From Thermohalobaculum sp039821125 (GTDB taxonomy: Bacteria > Pseudomonadota > Alphaproteobacteria > Rhodobacterales > Rhodobacteraceae), in the NCBI GenBank assembly GCA_039821125.1, contig JBCBOR010000006.1, forward strand, positions 59,840 through 123,839: a stretch of 64,000 nucleotides of DNA, in the 5' to 3' direction. A model generated the notes under the pieces. That model ran no database searches. It had not been told where the DNA came from and saw only the letters and a list, made by a program, of their open reading frames with translations. How positions within the stretch are numbered: the stretch's first letter is position 1; each line of letters begins with the position of its first letter. This document shows positions 1-9,297 of the stretch, in pieces. The position numbers and the translations under genes are program-made.

Positions 1-523
1 AGACCGCGTGCACGGAGACGAGGCTGCTCAGCCCGCCGGTCTTTGCCTTGCGGATGCACAGCAGTCCGACAACATCCGAAGGGTCGGTGTGGTAGGGCAG
101 GTACCGGTTCGTCTGGTAGACGCGGGTGTTCTTGTCGTTCGGATCGCCGACGTTCATCACCTGACCGATCAGATCGCCCTCCGGGTTCTGCCCGACCGGC
201 TGCCCGAGGGTGAGACCGAGCCCGAAATAGATGCTGTTGATGTCGTCGTCAGTGAAGCGATCTATCGGCAAGCCGCGGATCAGGACAAATCCTCGTCCGT
301 TCTCGAGTTCTTCGGCAAACGCCGCAAGACGCGGGGCGAGGTGGGGGAGCGGAAAATCGCTGCGTCCGAACGATGGGAAAGGTCTCGGGCAGGCCTGCTG
401 GATCTGCAGCGCTGTCTCTAGGTCCTCGATATCGCGCTCGGTCAGCCTGTAGATCCAGTGATCATCGTTCTGAAAATCCCCGGCCCTCCAGACGGACGGG
501 CCCTGGATCTTCGAGGTTTGCAT
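1..523 (-). CDS. TauD/TfdA-type Fe(II)/2-oxoglutarate dioxygenase, N-terminal part
   Basis: The gene is cut by the left edge of the window, so only about 174 N-terminal residues are visible. A segment rich in acidic residues is followed by a conserved FVLIRGLPID strand and by NRYLPYHTDPSD. His145 and Asp147 of that HTD motif match the first two iron ligands of the facial triad in the TauD/TfdA family. The distal His and the 2-oxoglutarate-binding Arg would lie beyond the edge. The ATG at 523 is chosen because an N-terminus of normal length for the family follows it. The substrate cannot be told. Members of this clade act on taurine-like, clavaminate-like or small amino acid derivatives. Confidence 0.85.
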   Translation of the reverse strand, partial: MQTSKIQGPSVWRAGDFQNDDHWIYRLTERDIEDLETALQIQQACPRPFPSFGRSDFPLPHLAPRLAAFAEELENGRGFVLIRGLPIDRFTDDDINSIYFGLGLTLGQPVGQNPEGDLIGQVMNVGDPNDKNTRVYQTNRYLPYHTDPSDVVGLLCIRKAKTGGLSSLVSVHAV

Positions 524-652
524 TGTTCCCAAGGGGTCGCCTCCAAGTCCTGAGGATGTGAAACTCTGGTGCACTGCTGGTGTCAGACTGCCCTATGTCA
601 GAAGCACTTGGCAGAACAGCCCACAAGGTAGCAAAGCGGCTTCGACAACGGG

Positions 653-1864
653 TTATGCCGAAGCGCCAATGGGCAGCAAATGGTCCACAAGGGCCAGCCA
701 GTAGCCGATACCGATCGGGATCGCCGCGTCATTGAAGTCGTAGTCCGGGTAGTGGAGCTTGCCGGAGCGGTGATCGGGGTGGGCGGTGCCCATCCAGATA
801 TAGTTGCCGGGCCGGGCCTCCATCATGAAGGAGAAATCCTCGCCGGCCATACAAGGCTCGTGCGTGCGCAGCACCTGTTCCCGGCCCACCAAGCCGCCCG
901 CAACATCGGCTGCAATCGCGGTTTCGCGCGCAGGGTTCACCACGGGCGGATAGAGCTTGCGATAGTCGATGTCCGCCTCGGCACCGAAGCCGGACGCGAT
1001 CCCACGCGCGAGGGTCCGGATCCGGTTTTCGGCCAGTTCCCTGACGGCCGCATCGAAATAGCGGACGGACCCGCCGATCACGGTCTCCTCGGGCATCACC
1101 ACATATGCGTCTGATCCCCGGAACATTGAGATGCCGATCGTCGCGGTGTCATGGGGCGAGACGTTGCGCCCGGGCACGCTTTGCAGCGCCGTGACAATGT
1201 GGGCTGCCGCCAGCACCGTGTCGACACCGTCATGGGGCATGCCGGAATGGGTTCCCTGACCGCGCACGGCGATGTCGAAATAGTCGATGCCCGCCATCGT
1301 CCCGCCATCCAGCGCGGCGAACGTGCCGAGCGGCAGATCGGGCCAGTTGTGCAGGCCCCAGACGGTCTGGCAGTCGAACCGGTCGAACATGCCATCCTCG
1401 ACCATGACACGCCCGCCACCGCCGCCTTCCTCGGCGGGTTGAAAGATCAGTGCGACCGCACCGGCGAAATCGCGGGTCTCGGCGAGGATCCTGGCTGCGC
1501 CCAACAGCATCGCTGTGTGGCCGTCATGGCCGCAGGCATGCATCTTGCCATCAATCGTCGAGCGGTACGCGGGATCGCCGCGTTCCTGCATGGGCAGTGC
1601 ATCCATATCGGCTCTCAGGCCAATCACGGGGCCGTCGGTCCTGCCGCGGATCAGCCCCACAACCCCGGTCTTGCCAAGCCCGGTGACGATATCGTCGACA
1701 CCGAACGCACGCAGGGACTGCTCGACGAACCCGGCCGTACGCGTCTCCTCAAAGCCAAGCTCGGGATGGGCGTGGAGGTCATGGCGCCATTCGGTCACCA
1801 TGTCATGGATCGCGCCGATCCGGTTGCTGAACCGGGAAGTCATTGCAGTTGTCGAGGAGGCCAT
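653..1864 (-). CDS. M20-family amidohydrolase (hippurate / N-acyl amino acid hydrolase type)
   Basis: This predicted cytoplasmic dinuclear-metal amidohydrolase would cleave N-acyl amino acids or related amides. The N-terminus carries WRHDLHAHPELGFEE, typical of the M20D (HipO/AmhX/IAA-amino acid hydrolase) group. It is followed by GLRADMDALP, the metal-binding MHACGHDGH near residue 110 and QPAEEGGGG near residue 142, which holds the catalytic Glu pair. A dimerisation domain and a second conserved segment near the C-terminus (CMAGEDFSFM) complete the fold. The frame is open back to a GTG at 1909. I prefer the ATG at 1864 because it has an upstream GGTGAACGGA and fits the usual family N-terminus. 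Length is about 403 aa, normal for the family. Confidence 0.9.
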   Translation of the reverse strand: MASSTTAMTSRFSNRIGAIHDMVTEWRHDLHAHPELGFEETRTAGFVEQSLRAFGVDDIVTGLGKTGVVGLIRGRTDGPVIGLRADMDALPMQERGDPAYRSTIDGKMHACGHDGHTAMLLGAARILAETRDFAGAVALIFQPAEEGGGGGRVMVEDGMFDRFDCQTVWGLHNWPDLPLGTFAALDGGTMAGIDYFDIAVRGQGTHSGMPHDGVDTVLAAAHIVTALQSVPGRNVSPHDTATIGISMFRGSDAYVVMPEETVIGGSVRYFDAAVRELAENRIRTLARGIASGFGAEADIDYRKLYPPVVNPARETAIAADVAGGLVGREQVLRTHEPCMAGEDFSFMMEARPGNYIWMGTAHPDHRSGKLHYPDYDFNDAAIPIGIGYWLALVDHLLPIGASA

Positions 1865-2034
1865 TGGGTTTCCGTTCACCTGGTGCTGTGTGCCAGACCA
1901 CTTCAGCACTCCGGACCGCGCAAGTTCAACCCGCTGATATCTGCGTCTGACAGGCGCGAGGTCGGAAACAGGCGAGAAGCGACCATCCGCTGCCTCTAGT
2001 TTCGTGCTCGCAACAGGAAAGGCAGACGACCGCT

Positions 2035-2958
2035 GTGACCATGGCCTCGATACCCACGGACACCCAGCCCCGCCGTGCGTTCGCGATGGCGCTGATGGTG
2101 GTCAGTTCGGTCAGCATCAGCTTTGGCGGGTTGATCCTGCGCAACATCGAGGATGCCGATGTCTGGCAGATCAACTTCTATCGGTCGCTTGCACTGGTCA
2201 GCACTGTCGCAGTCATCATGGTGCTGCGGTATCGCGGTCAGACGGTACAAAAGATCGTCCAGATCGGCTGGCCCGGGCTCTTTGCAGGGGCTTTGCTGGC
2301 GAGCGCTGGGATCACGTTCCTCCAGGCGATCACGAACACAACGGTTGCAAACACCCTGTTCACCCTCAGCGCGATCCCGTTCATCACGGCTTTTCTGGCA
2401 TGGCTGATCCTGCGCGAGGCGCTGGCGCGCGCAACCCTTGTCACGATGTTGGTGGCGGCCGTGGGCGTTGGCGTCATGATGGCAGAAGGTCTTGGTACCG
2501 GGTCGTTCTATGGAAACGCGATGGCCTTGATGACGGCGCTCTTCTTCTCTTCCTACGCGATCATCGTGCGGCGGAACCGAAGCATCGACATGCTGCCTGC
2601 TCTCATGGTCTCGGGCCTGCTGATTGTTGTGATCGCAGGAGCGCTGCGCTGGGATGATCTCGGAATCTCGGCCCATGATTTCTGGCTGTGCATGCTGCTG
2701 GGCGGCGGCTTGTCCGGCATTGCGAACGCGCTGTTCATTGCCGCTTCGCGCCATCTGGTGGCGGCGGAACTGACGCTCTTCATGCTGCTCGAATTTGCGT
2801 TGGGCCCGATCTGGGTCTGGATCTTTATCAACGAGGTGCCGACCGAGTGGACCATCGTCGGCGGGGGCATCGTGATCCTGGCGGTTATCTTGCGGTCCCT
2901 GTTCCAGTTGCGTCAGGATGTGGCAAAGCTGCGACGTGGCCGCAACAGCCCGATCTAG
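2035..2958 (+). CDS. DMT-superfamily (EamA) transporter
   Basis: This integral membrane protein of about 307 aa has roughly ten hydrophobic segments arranged as two EamA repeats. The first repeat starts at MALMVVSSVSISFGG and the second around residue 156 (GNAMALMTALFFSSYAIIVR). Drug/metabolite transporters of this type export amino acids, metabolites or drugs across the inner membrane, and the substrate is unknown here. A GTG at 2035 has AGGAAAGG about 12 bases upstream, while an ATG lies two codons further in at 2041, so the start is uncertain by two residues. It is divergent from the M20 hydrolase, and the roughly 170-bp gap probably holds both promoters. Confidence 0.9.
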   Translation: MTMASIPTDTQPRRAFAMALMVVSSVSISFGGLILRNIEDADVWQINFYRSLALVSTVAVIMVLRYRGQTVQKIVQIGWPGLFAGALLASAGITFLQAITNTTVANTLFTLSAIPFITAFLAWLILREALARATLVTMLVAAVGVGVMMAEGLGTGSFYGNAMALMTALFFSSYAIIVRRNRSIDMLPALMVSGLLIVVIAGALRWDDLGISAHDFWLCMLLGGGLSGIANALFIAASRHLVAAELTLFMLLEFALGPIWVWIFINEVPTEWTIVGGGIVILAVILRSLFQLRQDVAKLRRGRNSPI

Positions 2959-3010
2959 GAGCCCGCATTGTCTGCAAGCGCACGGACGTGCGGCGCCGAT
3001 CGGACGCAGA

Positions 3011-5107
3011 TCAACCCGAGCAGGCAGCGATAGACCGGCTTTCCCTCAAATTCGCAGGTGCCGGGATTTCGAACGGCGCACCGATCACACGGAAAACAAT
3101 CGCGGCGCCGGTCTCGAGAAGGCGGATGTCATCGCCGTCGAAATACGCGAACGATGTCTTGCCCTGGCGGCCGGTCTCATATGCCTTGCGATCCCCAATC
3201 TGAAAGCCGGAGACACCGAGGCCCGGAGAAACCGCAACGACAAGCTCGCTGCTTTCCGTGCAGCCGAGTGTCAACGTGCGCCCGCCCACGATCGAAAGGT
3301 CCCACGCAGGCAGGCCCGTCGCATCCCATGCCGGGCCTTCCGTCCATCCGTCCTTTGCCGGGGGTGATGTCGGTTGGACTTCGACGACCGGCGTTTCAAC
3401 CTTGGTGGACGGCTGGGCCGGTCGGGGCGCGACGAGACCACAGGCATCGATGAGGGCAGCGATATGCGTCTGTGCACCGTCAAGGTCTACCGCACCAAGA
3501 GGCATTGCGCCCGAAGCATCGCTCCAACTCACGACGATCTTGTCCACGGCGGGCAGCGCTTTGATCAGGGCGGCACCATCGGGAACTGCTTCGATCCCAA
3601 GCTGATCGGCGACCCGTGACACGCGCGTCGAGAAGTGTTGACCACCAACGGAAAAAACAAGCTGGCCCGATCGGAGATCTCTTGGCCGGATCGGGTCGAG
3701 GATGGGCCCGGTCAGGTTGATGCCGGCGATCACGCGACCGTTCTGCTGATAGCAGACCAGGTTTGCGCGGACCGACCCGTCATGGCCTGACACATTGAGC
3801 GTATCACCGGCCTGAATACTGGTCCATTGCCAGCTCTGGGATGGCTTGGGCTGTGCTGGCGGCGACGCGACAGCCGGCTGCGCGGTGCTCGACCCGGTTG
3901 CTGCGGCGGTTGCACCCGACGGGATACGCCCGCTCAGCGCCGCGATCCTGTCTGGACCAAGCACAGCCAACCGGTCGGCGCATGGTGATGCCCCATCGGC
4001 CCATGCCGTCAGCAGCGGTGCGGCCTCATCATAGGACTTGTTTCCGGTCGTCCGATCAAAGCGTTCGGGCACGGCGCGCCAGAACTGCAACACCATTGCA
4101 GGACGACCGCCGGACGAGGGCGTCGGGTGGACCACGCATGTCGCGACATGATCGGGCGCCGTGCCCCGGAAGGGCGCTTCCAGCGGCATCCCGGTAAGAA
4201 CCAGCGGCACCGTCTTGTCCCCGCCGGCAATCAGGCGGCCCCTCGGTCCGGAAAGATCGACCTCGAACACCGAATAGGACACCTCGGTCACGAAACTATC
4301 GCTGAACCCCGTGCCGTTCGACGCGCCGTAAAAACCCCAGAGGCCCGCTGGGATCGTGCTGTTGTCCTGAAAGACAAACATTCGACCGATCTCGGCCTCG
4401 ACCGCACGAGGCAATTCACCGGCTTGCCGGGCTTTTGGGCGCATCTCGGGCGGCACTGCAATGCCGGAGGCCACGAGACGATCCGTCAACGTCGTCATGC
4501 CGGTCACCCGCGCGATCCCGCCGGCCGGATCAACGGCCGTTATGACGCCAACAAGCCCCCTTTCGGCATGGCTCACTGGGGCACCGATGGACCGGTCGTT
4601 CAGCACGGCGCTGCGTATCGTGAAGCCGCCGTCAATCTGCCCCGCAACGGTGACGGGCTCGATCGGGATCTCCCAGCCGCCAAATCCGTTTTGCGTCATC
4701 AAGGCGACCTCTGGCCGATCCCGCGCCGGGTCGAAGTCGTCGATTTCAAGCTGCACGTTCAGCGCGGGATCGGCGAACTTGCGAAGCATATCCTGCTGAT
4801 CAAACGGCACACCCACCGTGACCATGGTCGGCAGACCGGCGACCGGCGCGATCGAGCCTGGAGCGACCGGCAGGCATAGGCCGTCCGACCATGTTCTGAG
4901 GCAGAGCCCGTCCGTCCCGGCCACTGAGGCCGAGGTGATGTACGTCGCTTGGCCGGGATCCCCTGCGACACCCGTCGCCGTCGCGAGGGGCGTGCCCTCC
5001 GGTCCTTCAACCATCGCACCGGCGATCCGCAATGTGGGTGTGTCGGCTTTGACCGGGGGGACGACCAAAAGACACAGCATCATCGCAGCACACGAAAGAC
5101 GTCTCAT
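3011..5107 (-). CDS. Secreted protein of unknown function, about 698 aa
   Basis: I do not recognise this gene. The start at 5107 overlaps the stop of the upstream gene as ATGA and gives a good signal peptide (MRRLSCAAMMLCLLVVPPVKA, cleaved before DTPTL). Longer in-frame starts would run into the upstream gene. The first 200 residues are beta-rich and contain GAPVSHAERGLVGVI, which vaguely resembles the region after the active Ser of trypsin-like folds, but no catalytic triad is evident. A Pro/Ala/Ser linker near residue 410 separates two further beta-rich modules. Several Cys residues suggest disulfides. It is co-transcribed with the secreted protein just upstream, so the two probably work together in the periplasm or outside the cell. 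Confidence 0.75.
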   Translation of the reverse strand: MRRLSCAAMMLCLLVVPPVKADTPTLRIAGAMVEGPEGTPLATATGVAGDPGQATYITSASVAGTDGLCLRTWSDGLCLPVAPGSIAPVAGLPTMVTVGVPFDQQDMLRKFADPALNVQLEIDDFDPARDRPEVALMTQNGFGGWEIPIEPVTVAGQIDGGFTIRSAVLNDRSIGAPVSHAERGLVGVITAVDPAGGIARVTGMTTLTDRLVASGIAVPPEMRPKARQAGELPRAVEAEIGRMFVFQDNSTIPAGLWGFYGASNGTGFSDSFVTEVSYSVFEVDLSGPRGRLIAGGDKTVPLVLTGMPLEAPFRGTAPDHVATCVVHPTPSSGGRPAMVLQFWRAVPERFDRTTGNKSYDEAAPLLTAWADGASPCADRLAVLGPDRIAALSGRIPSGATAAATGSSTAQPAVASPPAQPKPSQSWQWTSIQAGDTLNVSGHDGSVRANLVCYQQNGRVIAGINLTGPILDPIRPRDLRSGQLVFSVGGQHFSTRVSRVADQLGIEAVPDGAALIKALPAVDKIVVSWSDASGAMPLGAVDLDGAQTHIAALIDACGLVAPRPAQPSTKVETPVVEVQPTSPPAKDGWTEGPAWDATGLPAWDLSIVGGRTLTLGCTESSELVVAVSPGLGVSGFQIGDRKAYETGRQGKTSFAYFDGDDIRLLETGAAIVFRVIGAPFEIPAPANLRESRSIAACSG

Positions 5108-5967
5108 CGGGCTGGCTCCAACTTGCCGTCTCGCCAGCGCCAATCAACCCGGCATTCCAGGGCGTTGTCCGGGCAGGATGGGCGCACTGAGAGCGTTCTG
5201 AGGGCAACACTCCCAAAGGCGCGCCTCTTCAGTTCCGGGTTCAGGCCAAGCAGTTGCTGATGTTGCCCGCTTGAAGACAGTGCGATGTCGATCCTGCACA
5301 TGCTCGCTCCGCAGAAGCCCGCGCCGCGACCCTTGGATCGGTCGAGACACCTGACGCCGGCCCAGTCAAGGATGCGATCAGGCGCTCCGTCTCCATCGAG
5401 ATCGCCGCTGAGATCAGACGTTGATGCAATGTGGTACTCTCCGCCACAGGCTTGCGCGACGATGTCGTTCAGGTTTGCCTTGCGGCCCCCGTCAGCGCTG
5501 CTGGAGGCGGGTCGGGAGGTGCTTGCGGACTGGGTGCATGCGGCCAGCGCTCTGCCAAGTGCTCGCGATGATCCGCGCAGGGAATACCGAATGCGGTTCT
5601 GTCCCGGGACGCGAACGTCGGCCTGTCTTCCGCGCTTCAAGGCGTCGATCAAGTCTGGCGATGCGGTGCCTGTCCAAAGACCGTCGGGCGGCGCGTGTGT
5701 GCCGGTCACGGAGAACCGTGCGCCGTCGACGGTGACCTGAAAGGTCTCGGTGCGGTTCTGTCCGGCGACTGCGGCGTAGCCCGATGTGTAGAGAAACGGT
5801 GCGCCATTCACACAGGTCGCGAACAGGGCGTGCACGCCCGTTCTGCCAACACCGCGGGCTGTTGGCGTCTCGGACACCCAGTTGCCGGTTGCGACAAAGT
5901 TCCAGTCTGCACCAGCTTGGGATGCAAAGCAGACAATCATCGCAAACACAGGAGCAAACAATCGCAT
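5104..5967 (-). CDS. Secreted protein of unknown function, about 287 aa
   Basis: The chosen ATG at 5967 has GAGGCG upstream and opens a signal peptide (MRLFAPVFAMIVCFASQAGA). The N-terminal half is a beta-rich module; its FLYTSGYAAV and ETFQVTVDG segments resemble small invasion-associated-locus-like or calycin-like periplasmic domains, but this is weak. The C-terminal half contains DLSGDLDGDGAPDRILDW, a calcium-binding-like DxDxDG loop as in FG-GAP/VCBS or thrombospondin type 3 repeats, plus several Cys. It is the first gene of a pair, and its TGA overlaps the ATG of the 698-residue gene. No function is assigned. Confidence 0.75.
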   Translation of the reverse strand: MRLFAPVFAMIVCFASQAGADWNFVATGNWVSETPTARGVGRTGVHALFATCVNGAPFLYTSGYAAVAGQNRTETFQVTVDGARFSVTGTHAPPDGLWTGTASPDLIDALKRGRQADVRVPGQNRIRYSLRGSSRALGRALAACTQSASTSRPASSSADGGRKANLNDIVAQACGGEYHIASTSDLSGDLDGDGAPDRILDWAGVRCLDRSKGRGAGFCGASMCRIDIALSSSGQHQQLLGLNPELKRRAFGSVALRTLSVRPSCPDNALECRVDWRWRDGKLEPAR

Positions 5968-6158
5968 TGAACGCCTCAACACACAGAATCACCGCGCTCA
6001 TGTTCGCGTGTGCCGGGGGCTTTTCAATCCCGTTAAACGGAATTGAATGATCCGGATGCTGGCGTCTGTCTGCGCAAGGCCAGGTGTCGAGCGTCGCGTG
6101 CGACAGCGGGATCTGCTTTCAGGCCGGGGCCCAAAAGCAGACCTGTGGTTCTCTCTCG

Positions 6159-7256
6159 CTACGTGATGTGCGCGCCGGTCGTCTCGACAAAGACCGAGTA
6201 AAGCGACTGGCTTGCCGTCATGAACAGCTGGTTGCGCTTCGTCCCGCCGAAGCAGACGTTCGAGCAGATCTCCGGTAGTCGGATGTGACCAATCCGGTCA
6301 CCGTTCGGGGCAAAGCAATGGACACCGTCATACCCGTCGCCGACCCATCCGGCTGATGACCAGATGTTTCCGGCCTCATCTGCGCGGATCCCGTCGGCGA
6401 AGCCAGTTTTACCGTCAATCGTCATCGAGACGAACTGGCGCTCCTTCTTCACGGTTGCACCGTCGATGTCCATGACCCAGATCTGGCTCTCGGCATCCGG
6501 ATAGTGCGACCGGCCCGTATCCGCGACATAGAGCTTCGTGTAGTCGTGGGAGAAGCACAGACCGTTCGGCTTGAAGGGTGCATCGGTCAGCTTGGTGATC
6601 GCGCCGGACTGCCCGTCAATCCGGTAGACGGCCTCCTTGCGGATCGGCTGCGGCGAGCCCGTGTTCAACCGGGTCCCTTCATAGTTCATCAGGCCGCCAT
6701 AGCCCGGATCGGTGAACCAGATCGACCCGTCATCGGGATGCACGATTGCGTCGTTTGGGGCGTTGAAGCCTTCGCCTTCAAACTCCTCGGCCAGAGTGGT
6801 CACCGTGCCATCATACTCATACCGGATCACCTTGCGCGGGCCATGCTGGCAGGAGATTTGCCGGCCCTGGTAGTCAAAGGTGTTTCCGTTCGAATTGCCC
6901 GAGGGGTACCGGAACTGGCGCGAGACCGTGCCATCTTCCTCGGTCCAGCGAAGCTGTTCGTCATTGGGAATGTCCGACCAGATAAGATAGCGCCCGACCC
7001 CGTTCCACGCTGGCCCCTCGGCCCAAAGGGTGCCGATGTGATGGCGACGGATCGGGGTGTTGCCAAGCTTGGGGAACCGCGGATCGAGACTGATGATGTC
7101 AGGGTCGGGATACCGCACAGGCTCGGCGCCTGGCCCGAAATTCCGCGCAAACGCTTCAGGCTGCATCGCGGTCACGCCCGCAATCCCGGCTGCTGCCGCA
7201 AGAAATCCGCGCCGGTCAAACTTGGCGCTGTTTCCGTCGTGATCGTCGGTGGTCAT
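6159..7256 (-). CDS. Tat-exported SMP-30/gluconolactonase-like protein
   Basis: The predicted six-bladed beta-propeller of the SMP-30/gluconolactonase/LRE family is about 365 aa. An N-terminal twin-arginine signal (KFDRRGFLAAAAGIAG) indicates folded export to the periplasm. Family signatures include EGPAWNGVGRYLIWSDIPND, NAPNDAIVHPDDGSIWFTDP, KPNGLCFSHDYTKLYVAD and FADGIRADEAGNIW, which supply the Glu, Asn and Asp metal ligands. The ATG at 7256 is preceded by GGGAGGAG and is preferred over the longer frame. Enzymes of this family hydrolyse lactones of sugar acids. Homologues with Tat signals are common in marine Rhodobacterales, but their substrates are mostly not known. Confidence 0.9.
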   Translation of the reverse strand: MTTDDHDGNSAKFDRRGFLAAAAGIAGVTAMQPEAFARNFGPGAEPVRYPDPDIISLDPRFPKLGNTPIRRHHIGTLWAEGPAWNGVGRYLIWSDIPNDEQLRWTEEDGTVSRQFRYPSGNSNGNTFDYQGRQISCQHGPRKVIRYEYDGTVTTLAEEFEGEGFNAPNDAIVHPDDGSIWFTDPGYGGLMNYEGTRLNTGSPQPIRKEAVYRIDGQSGAITKLTDAPFKPNGLCFSHDYTKLYVADTGRSHYPDAESQIWVMDIDGATVKKERQFVSMTIDGKTGFADGIRADEAGNIWSSAGWVGDGYDGVHCFAPNGDRIGHIRLPEICSNVCFGGTKRNQLFMTASQSLYSVFVETTGAHIT

Positions 7257-7615
7257 AGGCTTCTCCTCCCGGGTTCGTGCCTTTTGGCTGATGTTTTGTA
7301 ACGCGACGGTACCATGTGTTTGGGAAATCAACCACTGATTGGGTTGACGCCGTGGCGCTCGTTTTTAAGGAGATTTTCGGATCAGGATTGAGCGGGGTGA
7401 TGATCGGACCGTTTTGATCGCAACGCACTGATCACAATGCCTGTCCTGTTGGTCAGACCCGGATTTTCGGGTTTCGATACACATGGACGTCGGCGTCCGA
7501 TGCACCTAACACTTCAAGGTATGAAACGTGACACCCCGACCACGTCTCCGCAGCGTCCGTTGATGACTGGGCGATTGATGCCCGCACGGTACGGCGACCG
7601 CCCGGAGGCCGCCAG
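7257..7615. other. Divergent intergenic region
   Basis: This stretch separates the SMP-30-like gene from the racemase-fold gene on the opposite strand and should hold both promoters. It contains an AT-richer patch near 7300–7400. A 60-codon frame at 7437–7619 would overlap the next start as ATGA, but its product has no recognisable features. I saw no clear operator or terminator. Confidence 0.4.
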
Positions 7616-8437
7616 ATGATGCCATCCGAGTGGCGTCCGGAGCATAAGCTGTTCCCACACCAGGTCGGGTTCACCTGTCCGCCGTTCGACTATGATGCGG
7701 CGCCGAGTGACTTCCTGCGCATCGCGCCGGACAGCGTTGGTGTCCACGGATGGATGCTGCACGCCCCGGACTACGCGCATGGCCTCGACCAGCGCAGAGC
7801 GAACTTCGGCATGCTTGCCGATTTCTGCCATTGCATGTCGCGGAACGGGGCCGATGTCGCGGCCCAGGTCGGCTCGAACTGGGTTCATGCTTCGGGGCTG
7901 GGGGTCGATGGAATCCGTCTCCACTGTCAGCACCTGTCAGAAGAGTTCGGGCTACACTTCCATATGGCCGGTTATGCGATGGTCGAGGCGTTGCGTGCCC
8001 TGAACGTCGAGAAGGTTGCGCTGAACGCCGCCTATCATTGGCCGGAGTGGTGGCAGGGAACCGTGGCTTTTCTGAAGGACGCCGGTTTCGATGTGCTCTG
8101 GGCCGGAAACTTTCACGACCAGGGCTGGTTTGCCAGCCAGGAAGACATCAACGATCACCGCTGGATCTTTGATGGGGACCTTGCGACGAGGTCGTTTGAC
8201 TTTGTCGCGGAGATGGCGCCCGACGCCGATGCCTATCTGATCAATGGGATGTGCAACTTCCGCAGTGGACCGGGTGGGCTGCCTCAACGGCCGCTGCATC
8301 TGACGCCGATGCTGGAAGAACGCCTCGGAAAGCCGATTGTCGGCCACGACACAGCACTGTACTGGCGGGTCTTCAAATCGTTTGGTGTTGCACCGACGTC
8401 ACCGCACGGGCGTCTGTTGGAGTGCCTGGATGCATAA
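7616..8437 (+). CDS. Asp/Glu racemase / maleate isomerase-like protein
   Basis: The protein has about 273 aa. Its pattern resembles the Asp/Glu racemase superfamily that includes maleate cis-trans isomerase and arylmalonate decarboxylase. An N-terminal D-x-APSDFLRIAPDSVGVHG stretch precedes a second half-domain (KVALNAAYHWPEW, then AFLKDAGFDVLWAGNF). The latter resembles the typical TPY–AFLEAAGFEVV region of maleate isomerases. It ends with AYLINGMCNFR, where the second catalytic Cys is expected, and LEERLGKPIVGHDTALYW. The N-terminal catalytic Cys is less obvious. It overlaps the next gene by 8 bases, implying a joint role. Assignment to the superfamily is fairly secure but not to a particular reaction. 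Confidence 0.7.
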   Translation: MMPSEWRPEHKLFPHQVGFTCPPFDYDAAPSDFLRIAPDSVGVHGWMLHAPDYAHGLDQRRANFGMLADFCHCMSRNGADVAAQVGSNWVHASGLGVDGIRLHCQHLSEEFGLHFHMAGYAMVEALRALNVEKVALNAAYHWPEWWQGTVAFLKDAGFDVLWAGNFHDQGWFASQEDINDHRWIFDGDLATRSFDFVAEMAPDADAYLINGMCNFRSGPGGLPQRPLHLTPMLEERLGKPIVGHDTALYWRVFKSFGVAPTSPHGRLLECLDA

Positions 8438-9167
8438 GATCATCGCGCTTTGGGCCGTGCCCCGGTCAACATCCACCGCTTTCGAGTGGATGATGCGCCA
8501 GCGGGGCGATCTCGATTGCCTACACGAACCCTTTGGAGAGGCCTGGTATCAGGGCGAAGCACCCCTGTGGCACAGGTTCCAGCCGGGGGAGAAGACAACC
8601 CCCGGGCTCACCCTTGAAAGGGTCTGGGACGATATTCAGAGCCGCGCTCGCAACGGGCCGGTCTTTCTCAAGGACTTCCCCCACTACATCAGCCACATGT
8701 GGACACCGGAGTTCCTGAGCCATTTCACGCACGCCTTCCTGATCCGCGATCCGGTCAAGACGATCACATCCATCCACGACAAATGGCCGGATTTCCACGA
8801 AGGCGAGGTTGGGTTTCCCGAACAACGCGCCTTGTTCGATCTGCTTTGGGCCTTGCACGGGTCGCCGCCGCCCGTAATTGACAGCGACGACCTGCTCGAG
8901 CGACCCCATGCGATGACGGCGGCGTTCTGCGATGCTGTCGGGATAGATTTCGTTGAAAGCGCCCTCACATGGGAGCCGGGGGGAGATCCTTCGGCGCACA
9001 GTTGGTGGGATGGCGGGTCGTTCCATCACAACCTGGCCCAGTCCACGGGGCTGACACCACAATCACGCCGGTATGTCGACATCTCCGCTTGCCCGCCGCG
9101 GGTTCAGCAGGTTCACCGTCGCATGCAACCGCACTACCAGCGGATGTACGACCATCGTTTGATCTAG
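8430..9167 (+). CDS. Sulfotransferase-like P-loop protein
   Basis: This 245-residue protein starts at an ATG inside the end of the preceding gene (8-base overlap). The N-terminal IIALWAVPRSTSTAFEWMM matches the 5'-phosphosulfate-binding loop of sulfotransferase-like proteins (PRSTSTAF). Downstream come DLDCLHEPFGEAWYQ, LKDFPHYISHMW and AFLIRDPVKTITSIHDKWPDF, the last matching the 3'-phosphate-binding region with its Arg and Ser. ALLWALHG-type and DSDDLLERP elements follow, as in bacterial sulfotransferase families annotated near amino acid metabolism. It may transfer a sulfuryl group from PAPS or act on another phosphorylated nucleotide. Translational coupling with the racemase-fold gene is the main clue to its role. 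Confidence 0.8.
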   Translation: MHKIIALWAVPRSTSTAFEWMMRQRGDLDCLHEPFGEAWYQGEAPLWHRFQPGEKTTPGLTLERVWDDIQSRARNGPVFLKDFPHYISHMWTPEFLSHFTHAFLIRDPVKTITSIHDKWPDFHEGEVGFPEQRALFDLLWALHGSPPPVIDSDDLLERPHAMTAAFCDAVGIDFVESALTWEPGGDPSAHSWWDGGSFHHNLAQSTGLTPQSRRYVDISACPPRVQQVHRRMQPHYQRMYDHRLI

Positions 9168-9297
9168 GTGTAAGCGGCGCCTCGGCGTTGTCAGAGGCCT
9201 GTCGCGTGCGCGTGCGATGCCCGCAGACGTGACAGGTTTGCACCGACGTCGGGATGCGGCGGCGCTTGCTGTCCGCGCACCGCAATGATCAGGAAGG

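Noticed and set aside
7437..7619. A 60-codon frame ending in an ATGA overlap with the racemase-fold gene
   Set aside because: The overlap is suggestive, but there is no ribosome binding site, and the product is basic and featureless.
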